Below are positions 52,001 to 60,763 of a stretch of DNA of 64,000 nucleotides, one piece after another. Under the pieces are notes generated by a model. The model saw only the letters and a program-made list of their open reading frames with translations. It searched no databases and was not told the DNA's origin. Position numbers and translations under genes: made by a program. Every line of letters begins with the position of its first letter. The stretch's first letter is position 1. Source of the DNA: Acetatifactor sp. (GTDB taxonomy: Bacteria; Bacillota; Clostridia; Lachnospirales; Lachnospiraceae); contig JAILHH010000020.1 in assembly GCA_024695935.1 (NCBI GenBank), positions 1-64,000 on the forward strand. Reading direction: 5' to 3'.

Positions 52001-52596
52001 CACTTACAACACTCATTATAGAGGCAGGACTTGATGACAGTCAGGTCGGCGTGGGTGTACCCAGTATTTCAAGAGCAGCAGGAAGCGGTTATGTATCAAA
52101 TGACACCTTGAGAACTGCAGTGCTTTCTCTGGTAAACGGTACAAACTCAGGAAACTTTACGGTTCCTCATGCATATTCACAGTTAAAGAGTGTCATGACC
52201 TGGTCAATCAACTGGGATGCCACAAACGGTTATGCCTGGGGCAGAGCCATGAGCGACCTTATGGATGAGATAAGCGGAAATACAGGCTCAGGAAATGAAG
52301 GAAGCGGAAACAATGACCAGGGTAATACGGGCTCAGGTGAAACCGGAAATGGCCAGGGTGAAGGAACAGGCACCGGAAGCGGGGAAAACGGAAACACAGG
52401 CTCGGGAGATGAAAACTCCGGAGAGGGCGGAAACACCGAAAATCCTACATATCCCGCATGGGATGCCAACACCGTTTATGTGGGCGGAGACATTGCCGTT
52501 TACAACGGAGTAGTGTATCGCGCAAGCTGGTGGAATTTAAATACTAATCCTACGACCCAGGGAGAGTGGGGCCCTTGGAAGGTATATAACGAATAA
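49012..52596 (+). CDS. Secreted double-GH18 chitinase with two chitin-binding modules
   Basis: A 1194-residue extracellular enzyme. In order: signal peptide (1-31); GH18 domain A (about 36-440; catalytic FVDIDWEYP, Glu175); beta-sandwich domain (about 450-580); Gly/Asn/Thr-rich linker; CBM5/12-like module (about 662-710; YPAWSADNVSYKLGDLVVYEG); second linker; GH18 domain B (about 780-1085; GVDIDLEG, Glu905, with Glu instead of Asp at the first motif position); third linker; C-terminal CBM5/12-like module (about 1145-1194; YPAWDANTVYVGGDIAVYNG). Domain A resembles chitinases and domain B the smaller endo-chitinase/endo-N-acetylglucosaminidase-like type, so complementary action on chitin is likely. 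About 85 bp of linker DNA is near-identical between the second and third linkers. AAGGAGG precedes the ATG. Confidence 0.93.
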   Translation: MKKRRVLGLLTAALFAFTGIFGGGYIKAEAAGNGSASPAYRNVMYYGEWSIYSGQNYFYPSLIDGSQITHLNFAFLDMDANGDLVLCDEHADFLAILPEQQGITYGEPYAGVLGAMSILRSKYPNMKIGISVGGWTRSGDFAAVAADPAKRAHFAENIAKFVDYLGYDFVDIDWEYPTSVRASDPAGNGVTIDEGCNGSEADTRNFTLLLSAIRGKLDELGNRNGKYYELSAAMSASPAMMAKIDYDDVLGVVDFLNMMTYDLNGAWNSYTGHQTALYTNPAYDHETQKDGMFSVDTCVQYLKNTYGNSIDYSKIVIGVAPYTRGWAGVLNDGPDPAHPGLYATAQPNSVKSADGTTSGTFAYGAIDSLKAQYGLREYYDEVAEAAYYYNPDTGYFFTCDNERSVAAKGAYVKANGLGGLISWMASLDSANSITRTMKQSLYGNAALPANEIVVHTPATSLTVTASGSTYTFTLKNNEQAKESGTALKDAELFQKTVLNPKLYISTKSGKTLTAGSECGQVSVNGDTTVLDLSGVYAAKSLKPGASHTFTLNVSGTADVNDIEGVSMTERVLKTLDEFGSQVIYGEGANVENGSGDGNTGSGDEQNTGSETGGSGDNGNTGDNGNTGDNGNSGDTGNTGDNGSTETGNDDTGNEGGQTSTGNYPAWSADNVSYKLGDLVVYEGNVYECTYVHNSNVAWTPTAAFVLWALRSDLIPGEQTGNGGETGTGNEGSGNNDQGNTGSGETGNDQGEGTGSGSGNEGSGNSGETGNEGGGSNYTGSSLLGDHIVTGYWHNFLNGSTALKLSDVPEYYDLICVAFTDNTQTPGEVTFSLDTDLSNALGGYSKAQFIQDIRDLKANGRHVIISVGGAEGRITINDSVSAQRFANGLIGIIEEYGFEGVDIDLEGSAVAGVDYIAGALRTVHDHFGDDFIITMAPETYYLQADRISSNDITTAYLRLALEIKDILTICYPQYYNSGSMIGYGGGVVNPGTADFITSLTTLIIEAGLDDSQVGVGVPSISRAAGSGYVSNDTLRTAVLSLVNGTNSGNFTVPHAYSQLKSVMTWSINWDATNGYAWGRAMSDLMDEISGNTGSGNEGSGNNDQGNTGSGETGNGQGEGTGTGSGENGNTGSGDENSGEGGNTENPTYPAWDANTVYVGGDIAVYNGVVYRASWWNLNTNPTTQGEWGPWKVYNE

Positions 52597-52632
52597 ACTT
52601 AGCCTGAATTTATGAAATAAGTGAGATTATAG

Positions 52633-52672
52633 GAAAAAGGATTGTAAATTATCAAATTTACAGTCCTTTTTC
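52633..52672 (+). terminator. Terminator of the chitinase gene
   Basis: An 18-bp stem (52633-52650/52655-52672, one G-U) followed by TATTCTTTTTTTC. Confidence 0.88.
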
Positions 52673-52747
52673 TATTCTTTTTTTCTATACAAGTCCGATT
52701 TTTAGTGTATTATTAAACTGTATGTTTGTAAATTTTGGAGGTATTTC

Positions 52748-54166
52748 ATGAATTCCAGGATCAAAAAGATTCAAATCTTTATCATCACCGGATTTACGAT
52801 CATTCTTGCCATGGGGAACATAGCGTACATTCTGGTGCGCATGGGCGAGGGGAAAACAGTATCAGAGGTTTTTGGGGTTTACAGAGAAACGATCCATATG
52901 TTTTTGTATATGTGGATCACATGGATTTTAATGGTATTATGTCAGTTAAAATTCAGTCACATGCTGTCCAAAACAAGGGCAGAACTCGAAAAAGCGAGGA
53001 TCGAGGCCGAACAGGCAAACCGTGCAAAGACTACTTTTTTATTCAACATGTCTCACGATATCAGGACGCCCATAAGCGCCATTATGGGATTTGCGGATAT
53101 GTTAAAAAAACACAAAAACGACGACAAGACGGATCAGTACATCGAAAACATTCAGGTTTCCACAAAGTATCTCATAGAACTTATGGATGATGTGCTGGAG
53201 GTATCCAGGCTTGTGAGCGGGGAAGTAGTATATGACGATTCCACTGTCATCAACCTGGACGAATTCTGTGATTCCGTATCCGTTGTGTTTGACGAATCCA
53301 TGAAAGAGAAAAAACTGGATTTTAATGTGAACTTTGATGTGCTTCACAACGAAGTCTATTGCGATACGGCAAAACTCAGGCGGATATATTTAAATGTCCT
53401 TGGAAATGCCGTGAAATATACCCCAGAGGGTGGCTCCATCACCATGGATATAAGTGAGATACCCGGTGAGGAGAAGGGAAGCAATTCCTACAAGACGGTC
53501 ATAAGCGATACGGGGCTTGGAATATCAAAGGAGTATCTTCCTCACGTGTTTGAGGAGTTTACCAGACAGCGCACCGTCACTGAGAACAAGATATCGGGAA
53601 CGGGTCTGGGACTATATATCACAAAGCACCTGATAGAACTGATCGGAGGCACCATCGAGATAGAGAGCACGGAGGGCGAGGGAACAACGGTAACATTTGT
53701 ATTGTCCCTCAGGACCACCGGAAAGCGCGTCCCGAAAAACAAAAATGCCGGACAGGAAACAGTCAAAAAGGACAAGGTTTCAATGGCCGGAAAGAGAGTC
53801 CTTGTGGCAGAGGACAACGAATTAAATGCCATAATCGTAAAGGATGTGCTGGAGGAAGCCGGAGTTTTGACAAGCCATGCGGAGGACGGAGTTCAGGCTG
53901 TGAACTTGGTTAAGGAAAATTCCGAGGGATATTTTGATGCCATACTTATGGATATACAGATGCCGAACCTAAACGGTTATGAGGCCGCAAAGCAGATAAG
54001 GGCTCTCCCCGGAAAAAGAGGAGAGGTTCCCATATTGGCAGTGACCGCAAATGTCTTTGACGAGGACAAAAAGAATGCCAAAGAAGCCGGCATGAACGGC
54101 CACGTGGCAAAACCCATAGATGCCGAGAAACTGATAGAGTCCATCAGCGAAGTCATAGAAAAGTAA
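52748..54166 (+). CDS. Membrane hybrid histidine kinase (second)
   Basis: A 472-residue kinase. Two N-terminal transmembrane segments (about residues 7-30 and 50-70) enclose only a short external loop. A coiled coil follows, then His[22 protein letters not shown] (phospho-His about 103), HATPase ([34 protein letters not shown]) and receiver [14 protein letters not shown] with phospho-Asp in [19 protein letters not shown] and Lys in HVAKPID. It lies between the chitinase and an oligosaccharide importer, so a role in sensing polysaccharide products is conceivable. TTGGAGG precedes the ATG, and a promoter-like TTATTAAACTG region is weak. Confidence 0.92.
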   Translation: MNSRIKKIQIFIITGFTIILAMGNIAYILVRMGEGKTVSEVFGVYRETIHMFLYMWITWILMVLCQLKFSHMLSKTRAELEKARIEAEQANRAKTTFLFNMSHDIRTPISAIMGFADMLKKHKNDDKTDQYIENIQVSTKYLIELMDDVLEVSRLVSGEVVYDDSTVINLDEFCDSVSVVFDESMKEKKLDFNVNFDVLHNEVYCDTAKLRRIYLNVLGNAVKYTPEGGSITMDISEIPGEEKGSNSYKTVISDTGLGISKEYLPHVFEEFTRQRTVTENKISGTGLGLYITKHLIELIGGTIEIESTEGEGTTVTFVLSLRTTGKRVPKNKNAGQETVKKDKVSMAGKRVLVAEDNELNAIIVKDVLEEAGVLTSHAEDGVQAVNLVKENSEGYFDAILMDIQMPNLNGYEAAKQIRALPGKRGEVPILAVTANVFDEDKKNAKEAGMNGHVAKPIDAEKLIESISEVIEK

Positions 54167-54186
54167 TGTTATATAGAAGTTATCAG

Positions 54187-54218
54187 GAAAGAGTGTCGAT
54201 TGCGACACTCTTTCTTTT
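54187..54218 (+). terminator. Terminator after the second hybrid kinase
   Basis: GAAAGAGTGTCG/CGACACTCTTTC is a perfect 12-bp stem with a TTTTG tail. Confidence 0.92.
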
Positions 54219-54350
54219 GGTTTGTTTATTTTTGTACAGAGAACAACATTATGCAAAAACTCACATTCTTGGCAATTTTGGAATGAAAATTTGTGCACTA
54301 TAATAAATTCAGAATTTGATAAGAGAATTTTTATTTGGGAGTTTGTGGAT

Positions 54351-55310
54351 ATGGCTAATGCAGCAGTAAAAAAACAAAAACGTTCAAGCATAAAAAAAGC
54401 CGGAAGAAAAAAGAATCTTCTGTTGTTATCAATGGTTGCGCCCGGTGCGATCTGGCTTTTATTGTTAAGATATTTACCAATACCCGGTTTGATCATCGCT
54501 TTTCAGAATTATAAATTGGGTCAGAAGTCATTGGTTCAGAATATTCTGCACAGTCCCTTTGTCGGATTAGACAACTTTAAATTCATGTTTACAACATCCG
54601 ACACCTGGGTATTTGTCAGAAACACCATCGGATATAATGTGATCTTCATTTTGCTGGGACTTGTTTTATCAGTTACATTCGCGATCATGCTGAATGAGAT
54701 CACAAGCAAGTTCGCGGCAAAGAGTTATCAGACAATGATGTTCTTCCCCTACTTCATGAGCTGGGTTGTTGCAAGTTACTTTTTAAATGCATTCCTGGAT
54801 CCTACAAGAGGACTTATCCCCGAGCTTCAAAAGAGTATGGGATGGGCGGTCACAGACTTTTACAACGACTGTAAGCCCTGGCCGTTTTTGCTGATCCTCT
54901 GTAATGTATGGAAACAGACAGGATACTCAACGATCCTTTATCTGGCAGCCATCACCGGTATCGACGCATCTCAGTACGAGGCGGCAGAAATCGACGGAGC
55001 CACCAAATGGCAACAGATCAAATATGTTACCATTCCTCACTTAAAGACAATGATCATAATCCTGTTCATAATGAACGTAGGTAAGATCTTTAACTCGGAC
55101 TTCGGTCTGTTCTTCACAGTACCTAATCAGTCCGGCGCCCTCATTCCTGTTACACAGACCATCGATACCTACGTATATCGTGGAATGATGAGTATGTCGT
55201 ACGGTATGACAACAGCGGCAGGCTTTGTACAGAACCTGGTAGGATTTATCTGTATCATGATCGCCAATACCATCGTGCGTAAGGTTGAACCTGACAGTGC
55301 ATTGTTCTAA
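54351..55310 (+). CDS. Oligosaccharide ABC transporter permease, LplB type
   Basis: A 319-residue permease with six transmembrane helices: APGAIWLLLLRYLPIPGLIIAFQNYKLG (start of LplB-type proteins) and the EAA loop YEAAEIDGATKWQQIKYVTIPHLK (about residues 206-229). It imports complex sugars together with the YtcP-type partner at 55347 and the binding protein at 56334. The start at 54351 follows GGGAG; an in-frame ATG 129 bp upstream precedes a TATAAT (54299-54304) and is rejected. No ATPase is in the cluster, so a shared MsmX-like ATPase elsewhere is expected. Confidence 0.93.
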   Translation: MANAAVKKQKRSSIKKAGRKKNLLLLSMVAPGAIWLLLLRYLPIPGLIIAFQNYKLGQKSLVQNILHSPFVGLDNFKFMFTTSDTWVFVRNTIGYNVIFILLGLVLSVTFAIMLNEITSKFAAKSYQTMMFFPYFMSWVVASYFLNAFLDPTRGLIPELQKSMGWAVTDFYNDCKPWPFLLILCNVWKQTGYSTILYLAAITGIDASQYEAAEIDGATKWQQIKYVTIPHLKTMIIILFIMNVGKIFNSDFGLFFTVPNQSGALIPVTQTIDTYVYRGMMSMSYGMTTAAGFVQNLVGFICIMIANTIVRKVEPDSALF

Positions 55311-55346
55311 TTTCAGGAATCTACTTTGAGAAAGAGGAAATAAATC

Positions 55347-56264
55347 ATGGCTAAAGAAAAAAAGAGAAGAATAAATGCAGTCAGCGTGCCAACGGAGATA
55401 TTGATCCATATCGCGATGATCCTGTTCTGTGCACTTTGTATCGTGCCTTTTATTCTGGTTATCATAATTTCATTCACATCGGGAGAGAGTATCACGGAAA
55501 AAGGTTATTCCTTCTTCCCCAACTCCTGGTCACTGGAATCTTATAAATATGCTTTCGAAATGGGATATGTCCTTTGGAGATCATATTTTAACAGCTTCTT
55601 TATCACAGTCGTAGGAACCGTTGCCAGCGTTTTGGTCTGTGCACTTTACTCCTACAGTTTGTCCAGAAAAGACTTTAAGTACAGAAACTTCTTTACATTC
55701 TTCAGTTTCTTTACAATGCTTTTCGGAGGCGGACTTGTTCCTACATTTGTAGTTACAAAACAGCTCCTTGGACTTCATGACAGTTATGCGGCGGTAATAA
55801 TCCCCCTGATGGTAAATCCCTTTAACTTTATTGTCATGAGGACATTTTTCCAGACATCAGTTCCGGATGAGCTTATCGAAGCGGCTGCAATTGACGGAAG
55901 CGGAGAGTACAACACTCTTTTCAAGATCGTATTCCCCGTTGCAAAGCCCGGTATTGCAACCATCGCTCTCCTTAATGCCATCGCTTATTGGAATGAGTGG
56001 TTCATTCCTATGCTGTACCTTAGAAATGATGTCAAGCATATGCCCTTACAGCATTTGCTCGTAAGTATGCAGCGAGATGTGGAATTCCTCGCAAAGAATG
56101 CGGCCATGATGGGAGCCGAGGCATCAAAAGCCATGCAGGGTACATCAACTCAGGCCCTTCGAATGGTTCTCGTAGTTTTGGCGGTAGTCCCTATCGCATG
56201 TGCATATCCTTTCTTCCAGAGATACATCGTGGCAGGTCTTACGATCGGATCCGTGAAAGGTTAA
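55347..56264 (+). CDS. Oligosaccharide ABC transporter permease, YtcP type
   Basis: A 305-residue six-helix permease with the EAA loop ELIEAAAIDGSGEYNTLFKIVFPVAKPGIATIA (about residues 174-206) and the C-terminal RYIVAGLTIGSVKG that ends YtcP-family proteins. It forms the second half of the membrane channel with the LplB-type gene 37 bp upstream. GAAAGAGGAAAT precedes the ATG. Confidence 0.93.
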   Translation: MAKEKKRRINAVSVPTEILIHIAMILFCALCIVPFILVIIISFTSGESITEKGYSFFPNSWSLESYKYAFEMGYVLWRSYFNSFFITVVGTVASVLVCALYSYSLSRKDFKYRNFFTFFSFFTMLFGGGLVPTFVVTKQLLGLHDSYAAVIIPLMVNPFNFIVMRTFFQTSVPDELIEAAAIDGSGEYNTLFKIVFPVAKPGIATIALLNAIAYWNEWFIPMLYLRNDVKHMPLQHLLVSMQRDVEFLAKNAAMMGAEASKAMQGTSTQALRMVLVVLAVVPIACAYPFFQRYIVAGLTIGSVKG

Positions 56265-56333
56265 TCAGTATGAGACAGCTCGCATGGTGCGCGCTGTTTA
56301 CATAGAAAAATCAATATAATGGGAGGTTTCAAA

Positions 56334-57947
56334 ATGAAACAGAAAAAGTTATTGGCACTTCTTCTTTCAGCAGCAATGGTAACAACAATGTTTGCCGGAT
56401 GTGGCGCTAAAGAAGAGACAGCAGCTCCTGCAGCAGACACAACAACTGAGACAGCAGAAGCAACTGATGATGCAGCTGAGACAGCAGCTCCTGAAGAGAA
56501 CAAGTTTGCAGATCATGTAACACTTAAATGGTATCTCCACGGATCAAACGTTTCAGATGATGCAGCAGTTCTCGAGAAGGTAAATGAGTACCTTAACGAG
56601 AAGATCAATGCAGACCTTCAGCCTATCTGGGGTACATGGGGCGACTTCGATGAGGGCGCTACCCTTGCTATCAACGGTGGTGATGATGTAGATATCTACT
56701 TCACATGCTCATGGTCAGCAGATGAATACAACAAATACGCTAAGCAGGGTGCTTGGGTAAGACTTGATGATCCTTCAAACAACCTTATCGACCAGTACGG
56801 TTCAGATGTTTGGGCAGCACTTCCTCAGGTACTTAAAGATGGTGCCGTTACAGACGGTGCAGCAGGTACAGGTGTTTACGCTGTTCCCGGATTCAAGGAT
56901 TTCGGAACACAGAACACATGGGATGTTAACGTAACTCTTCTTGAGGAGTTAGGTTACACACTTGCAGATGTTGAGTCAAGAGACTTCTACAGCTTCGGCG
57001 ATCTCCTCGCAGCAGCTAAGGAAGCTAAGGGCGATGACTTCTATCCTCTCGTAATCGAGGGTGCAGTTCTTGAGAGAATGGTAACCAACTCAATCATCGT
57101 TAACGGTGATACAGCAGGCGTTCTTTCATACTACCTTGATCCTAAGGATGTTTCAAACGACATCGGAAGCAAGGTTGTAAACAAGTTCGGTACAGACGAG
57201 TACGCTAAGTTCGCTAACCAGGTTCGTGAGTACTATCTTGCAGGATACATTGATCCCGCACTTGCTAACGGCGGTACAGCAAACGATACACTTGTAGCTC
57301 AGCAGAACGCTGCTAACTACCTCATCGGTACACAGTCATATGCACTTGGATATGAGTACACTACATCTGCAGCAAGAGGAATCCACGTAGAGTATGTTCC
57401 TTGCACAGATCCTTATGTAGACAAGACAGCTACACAGGGTGCTATGATGGCTATCTCAACAGCTTCAAAGAATCCTGAGAGAGCAATGGCATTCCTTAAC
57501 CTCCTCAACACAGATCCTTACCTTATGATGCTTCTTGAGTATGGTGTTGAAGGTACACACTACACACTTGATGACAACGGACTTGTAGTATTCAACGATG
57601 ACGCTCGTGCAACATACAGCCCTTGGAGAAATGGTATGGGTAACATCACACTTCTTACTCCTACCGCTGATGAGGGAGTTGACTTCTTCACAGATACATT
57701 CGTTCCTTACTACACAAATGCAAAGGCAATCCCTGCATTCGGATATTCATTCGTACCTACAAGTGTAGAGAACGAACTCGCATCACTTGCTAACGTTCAG
57801 GCTCAGTACGCACTCTCAATCGACTGCGGTTCTGTAGATCCTGCAACAGCACTTCCTGAGTTCCTTGAGAAGCTTGATGCTAACGGAATCCAGACAGTTG
57901 TTGATGAAGCAAATGCTCAGCTTGATGCATACTTTGCAGCAAACTAA
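56334..57947 (+). CDS. Extracellular sugar-binding lipoprotein of the LplB/YtcP importer
   Basis: A 537-residue lipoprotein: signal peptide with lipobox MFAGC (Cys about 23), an acidic Thr/Ala/Glu-rich linker (about 26-58), then a large family 1-like binding fold starting HVTLKWYLHGSNVSDDAAVLEKVNEYLNEK. Its size matches LplA-type binding proteins for long oligosaccharides. Codon use is as extreme as in the XylF-type gene at 37675, indicating high expression. The start at 56334 has GGGAGG 8 nt upstream; the ATG at 56319 overlaps that site. Placed between a chitinase and a glucanase, it may bind their products; its ligand is not shown by sequence. Confidence 0.92.
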   Translation: MKQKKLLALLLSAAMVTTMFAGCGAKEETAAPAADTTTETAEATDDAAETAAPEENKFADHVTLKWYLHGSNVSDDAAVLEKVNEYLNEKINADLQPIWGTWGDFDEGATLAINGGDDVDIYFTCSWSADEYNKYAKQGAWVRLDDPSNNLIDQYGSDVWAALPQVLKDGAVTDGAAGTGVYAVPGFKDFGTQNTWDVNVTLLEELGYTLADVESRDFYSFGDLLAAAKEAKGDDFYPLVIEGAVLERMVTNSIIVNGDTAGVLSYYLDPKDVSNDIGSKVVNKFGTDEYAKFANQVREYYLAGYIDPALANGGTANDTLVAQQNAANYLIGTQSYALGYEYTTSAARGIHVEYVPCTDPYVDKTATQGAMMAISTASKNPERAMAFLNLLNTDPYLMMLLEYGVEGTHYTLDDNGLVVFNDDARATYSPWRNGMGNITLLTPTADEGVDFFTDTFVPYYTNAKAIPAFGYSFVPTSVENELASLANVQAQYALSIDCGSVDPATALPEFLEKLDANGIQTVVDEANAQLDAYFAAN

Positions 57948-57980
57948 TCTGATACAAAAACAGATTTGAGTTAAAACACA

Positions 57981-58016
57981 AGGGTCTCACCTTAACCGGT
58001 GAGGCCCTTTATTATT
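57981..58016 (+). terminator. Terminator of the oligosaccharide importer operon
   Basis: AGGGTCTCACC/GGTGAGGCCCT (57981-57991/57998-58008, one G-U) and a TTATTATT tail. Confidence 0.85.
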
Positions 58017-58023
58017 ATGTTCC

Positions 58024-58073
58024 GTATTTGTCAAAAAAATAGGAATTAAGAACTAGTATTTGTCGAAAAAATA
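58024..58073. promoter_or_regulatory. 18-bp direct repeat upstream of the GH5 gene
   Basis: GTATTTGTCAAAAAAATA (58024-58041) and GTATTTGTCGAAAAAATA (58056-58073) differ by one base and start 32 bp apart, about three helical turns. They lie 100 bp before a TATAAT at 58172-58177. Candidate paired operator; binding protein unknown. Confidence 0.5.
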
Positions 58074-58233
58074 CAAAAAACGTTTCTGAGTTTTAAAAAC
58101 TGTCCACCAAAAACTGTGAATACCAACCAAAAAATAAAAAGAATATTGCTATGAAAATAGACATATGTTACTATAATTCCACAAAAACGTTTTTATTACG
58201 TTTGGCAAAAAACTATAAGATGGAGGTTGGATT

Positions 58234-60516
58234 ATGGTTATGAAAAAACTGCTTTCAAAAGTTATGGCCATAGCTCTGGGGGGAGTCATGGTACTGACAA
58301 TGGCCATGAGCCCTATCGAGGGGGTTACCTTAAAGGCTCAGGCTGCTTCGCTCACAAGTTCCGATTTTCTGAAGGCAAACGGCAAGGTTCTCAGGAAAAA
58401 TTACGGAACAGGTGATGTGGTCCAGCTCAAAGGAACCAATGCGGGGGGATATCTGGTTCAGGAGTTTTGGATGACACCGACAGTTAACAGTGACGGTGTA
58501 AATTGTGAGATGGATATCTACAACAAACTCACCCAGAGATTTGGTGAGAGTTCAATGCGTACACTGGTAAATACATATCAGAACGCTTACTGGACAGAGA
58601 CTGATTTTGATAATTGTGCCGCAATGGGTATCAATTGTATCAGACTTCCCTTCTGGTACATGAACTTCGTAGATTTTAACGGTAATTACCTGGACAATTG
58701 CTTCTCCAGGATCGACTGGTTCTTGCAGGAAGCCGGAGAGAGAGGAATCTATGTAGTCCTTGATTTCCACGGTGCTCCCGGTTCTCAGAATGGTTCCGAT
58801 CATTCGGGTGTTGACGGAGGAAATGACAAGCAGGGAGCTTCTCAGTTCTTCTTTGGAAACAATGCTTACAACAACCAGCAGCTCTATTATGACATCTGGT
58901 ACAAGATCGCTACAAGATACAAGGACAATCCTACAGTTGCAGGATATGATCTTTTGAATGAGCCTTATTGCACATACAGATACAATTCTTCTTATTCAGC
59001 AGATGAACTGCACAGTATTCTTTGGAGTATTTATGACATCGCATATGATGTAATTCGTTCTGTGGATCAAAATCACGTTATTATAATGGAAGCAACATGG
59101 GATCCTGTTGATCTGCCCAATCCTTCCACATACGGATGGGAAAATGTAATGTATGAATATCACAATTATCTGTATGATGATTATGATAATGCGGCCGGCA
59201 ACCAGATCACCAACATGCAGAACAAATTGAATAAGATCACTGAGGCCAATTACAACGTACCCAGCTATATGGGAGAATTTTGCTATTTTAACAATACCTC
59301 AGCATGGACAGAGGGACTGCAGTTATTAAATGATTTCGGAATTAACTGGACAACATGGACATACAAAGTGATATCCGAATACGGCAATTGGGGACTTTAC
59401 AATCAAAATGTAGCAAGCACCAATGTATCAACAGATTCTTACAATAACATTTTAAGTAAATGGTCAAATGTGGGAAGCTCCTACATGAACAGTACTCTGG
59501 TAAATGCCATCAGAGGATATTTTACATCCGCTGCAGTTAATCCGGACGGAAGTTCGGGATCAGGTTCTTCGAACTTTGCTCAGGCTTCGATTGCTGACGG
59601 AAACTATTACTTTAAAGCGGTTGACAGTGGAAAGGTAGTCTGTGCAGATAATACAGGTAATGATCCTTTGAAGGCAAACAGAGATGCTTACGGCGGAGCG
59701 TGGGAGACTATTTCTCTTGTGAACAATTCCGACGGAACAGTATCATTCAAGAGCGGAGCAAACAGCAAATATGTATGCGCAGTCATCGACGAGCAGAATC
59801 AGCTCCTGGCAAGAAGCGCATCCATCGGCACCTGGGAGAAATATAATATTTATCAGGTCACAGATACACAGTTTGCGATCAAAGCTGTTGCCAACGGAAA
59901 ATTCGTAACGGATGACCACAACAATTCCAATACTTTAAAGGCTTCATCAGATTCGGTAAGCGGCTGGGAAGTATTTAACATCTATACCACAGGCGGAAAC
60001 CAGATCACATCCTCTTCTACAGGTGGCAATACTTCATCGGGTGGAACAGTAAATTCCGGCGGATCAACAAATAATGGAAATACATCATCACAGGTTATTG
60101 CAAACGGTGAATACTATTTGGTGGATTCAGCTAACAAAGTAGTATGTGCCGACAATACCGGAAACAGTCCTCTTGTTGCCAACCGCGCTTCCTACGGCGG
60201 AGCATGGGAGACCATCACAGTTGTAAATAACTCTGACGGAACCGTATCATTAAAGAGCGGTGCCAACGGCAAATATGTATGCGCAGTCATTGATGAGCAG
60301 AATCAGCTCCTGGCAAGAAGCGCATCCATCGGTACCTGGGAGAAATACAATGTGGTGAAAAACAGCGATGGCACATTCGCATTCAAGGCTGTTGCCAACG
60401 GCAAATATGTATGTGCGGATCAGAACAAATCATCTGTTTTATATGCTGACAGAGATGCAGTCGGAGGATGGGAGTCCTTTAAGATCTATACCACAGGCGG
60501 TTCAATGGTTCAGTAA
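58234..60516 (+). CDS. Secreted GH5 glucanase with two beta-trefoil (fascin/ricin-like) repeats
   Basis: A 760-residue extracellular enzyme: signal peptide (about 1-35), GH5 catalytic domain (about 45-430) with acid/base Glu243 in LLNEPY and nucleophile Glu348 in YMGEFC, and the RLPFWYMNF and VVLDFHGAPGSQNG blocks. The start VQLKGTNAGGYLVQEFWMTPT is closest in pattern to exo-beta-1,3-glucanase-like GH5 members, though cellulase activity is possible. Two C-terminal modules of about 130 residues (about 450-588 and 620-760), joined by a Ser/Gly linker, share near-identical DNA (for example around 59766-59850 and 60278-60355). They are probably sugar-binding. TGGAGG lies before the ATG at 58234. 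Confidence 0.9.
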   Translation: MVMKKLLSKVMAIALGGVMVLTMAMSPIEGVTLKAQAASLTSSDFLKANGKVLRKNYGTGDVVQLKGTNAGGYLVQEFWMTPTVNSDGVNCEMDIYNKLTQRFGESSMRTLVNTYQNAYWTETDFDNCAAMGINCIRLPFWYMNFVDFNGNYLDNCFSRIDWFLQEAGERGIYVVLDFHGAPGSQNGSDHSGVDGGNDKQGASQFFFGNNAYNNQQLYYDIWYKIATRYKDNPTVAGYDLLNEPYCTYRYNSSYSADELHSILWSIYDIAYDVIRSVDQNHVIIMEATWDPVDLPNPSTYGWENVMYEYHNYLYDDYDNAAGNQITNMQNKLNKITEANYNVPSYMGEFCYFNNTSAWTEGLQLLNDFGINWTTWTYKVISEYGNWGLYNQNVASTNVSTDSYNNILSKWSNVGSSYMNSTLVNAIRGYFTSAAVNPDGSSGSGSSNFAQASIADGNYYFKAVDSGKVVCADNTGNDPLKANRDAYGGAWETISLVNNSDGTVSFKSGANSKYVCAVIDEQNQLLARSASIGTWEKYNIYQVTDTQFAIKAVANGKFVTDDHNNSNTLKASSDSVSGWEVFNIYTTGGNQITSSSTGGNTSSGGTVNSGGSTNNGNTSSQVIANGEYYLVDSANKVVCADNTGNSPLVANRASYGGAWETITVVNNSDGTVSLKSGANGKYVCAVIDEQNQLLARSASIGTWEKYNVVKNSDGTFAFKAVANGKYVCADQNKSSVLYADRDAVGGWESFKIYTTGGSMVQ

Positions 60517-60604
60517 CTGTATGATACAGATCTAAGTTAAACATGCTGATTTCAAATTACAATCTACCAAATGCCAAATTGGTAAATTAAATATTTTCTT
60601 CCAC

Positions 60605-60635
60605 AAGAGTGCGACCGAAGGGCCGCACTCTTTTT
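60605..60635 (+). terminator. Terminator of the GH5 gene
   Basis: AAGAGTGCG/CGCACTCTT with inner CC/GG pairs, followed by TTTTTAT. Confidence 0.9.
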
Positions 60636-60697
60636 ATCAGCTGAAATAAAATAGGTCAATTCTCCTAATAAAGTCTTTAAATTTACGCTAAACATGG

Positions 60698-60703
60698 TAT
60701 AAT
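60698..60703 (+). promoter_or_regulatory. Extended -10 promoter of the OPT transporter gene
   Basis: ATGGTATAAT gives TG-N-TATAAT. Transcription would start near 60710, which places the ATG at 60719 without a ribosome binding site and supports the later start at 60764. Confidence 0.65.
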
Positions 60704-60763
60704 TTAGAGGTCTGTTTAATGAAAAAACATGACGAATTTAATTTATTGGAGGATATTTGTAAA

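Noticed and set aside
54041-54049. Extra GTGACCGCA half-site
   Set aside because: It is inside the receiver domain of a hybrid kinase, encoding AVTANVFD, and stands alone; most likely chance.
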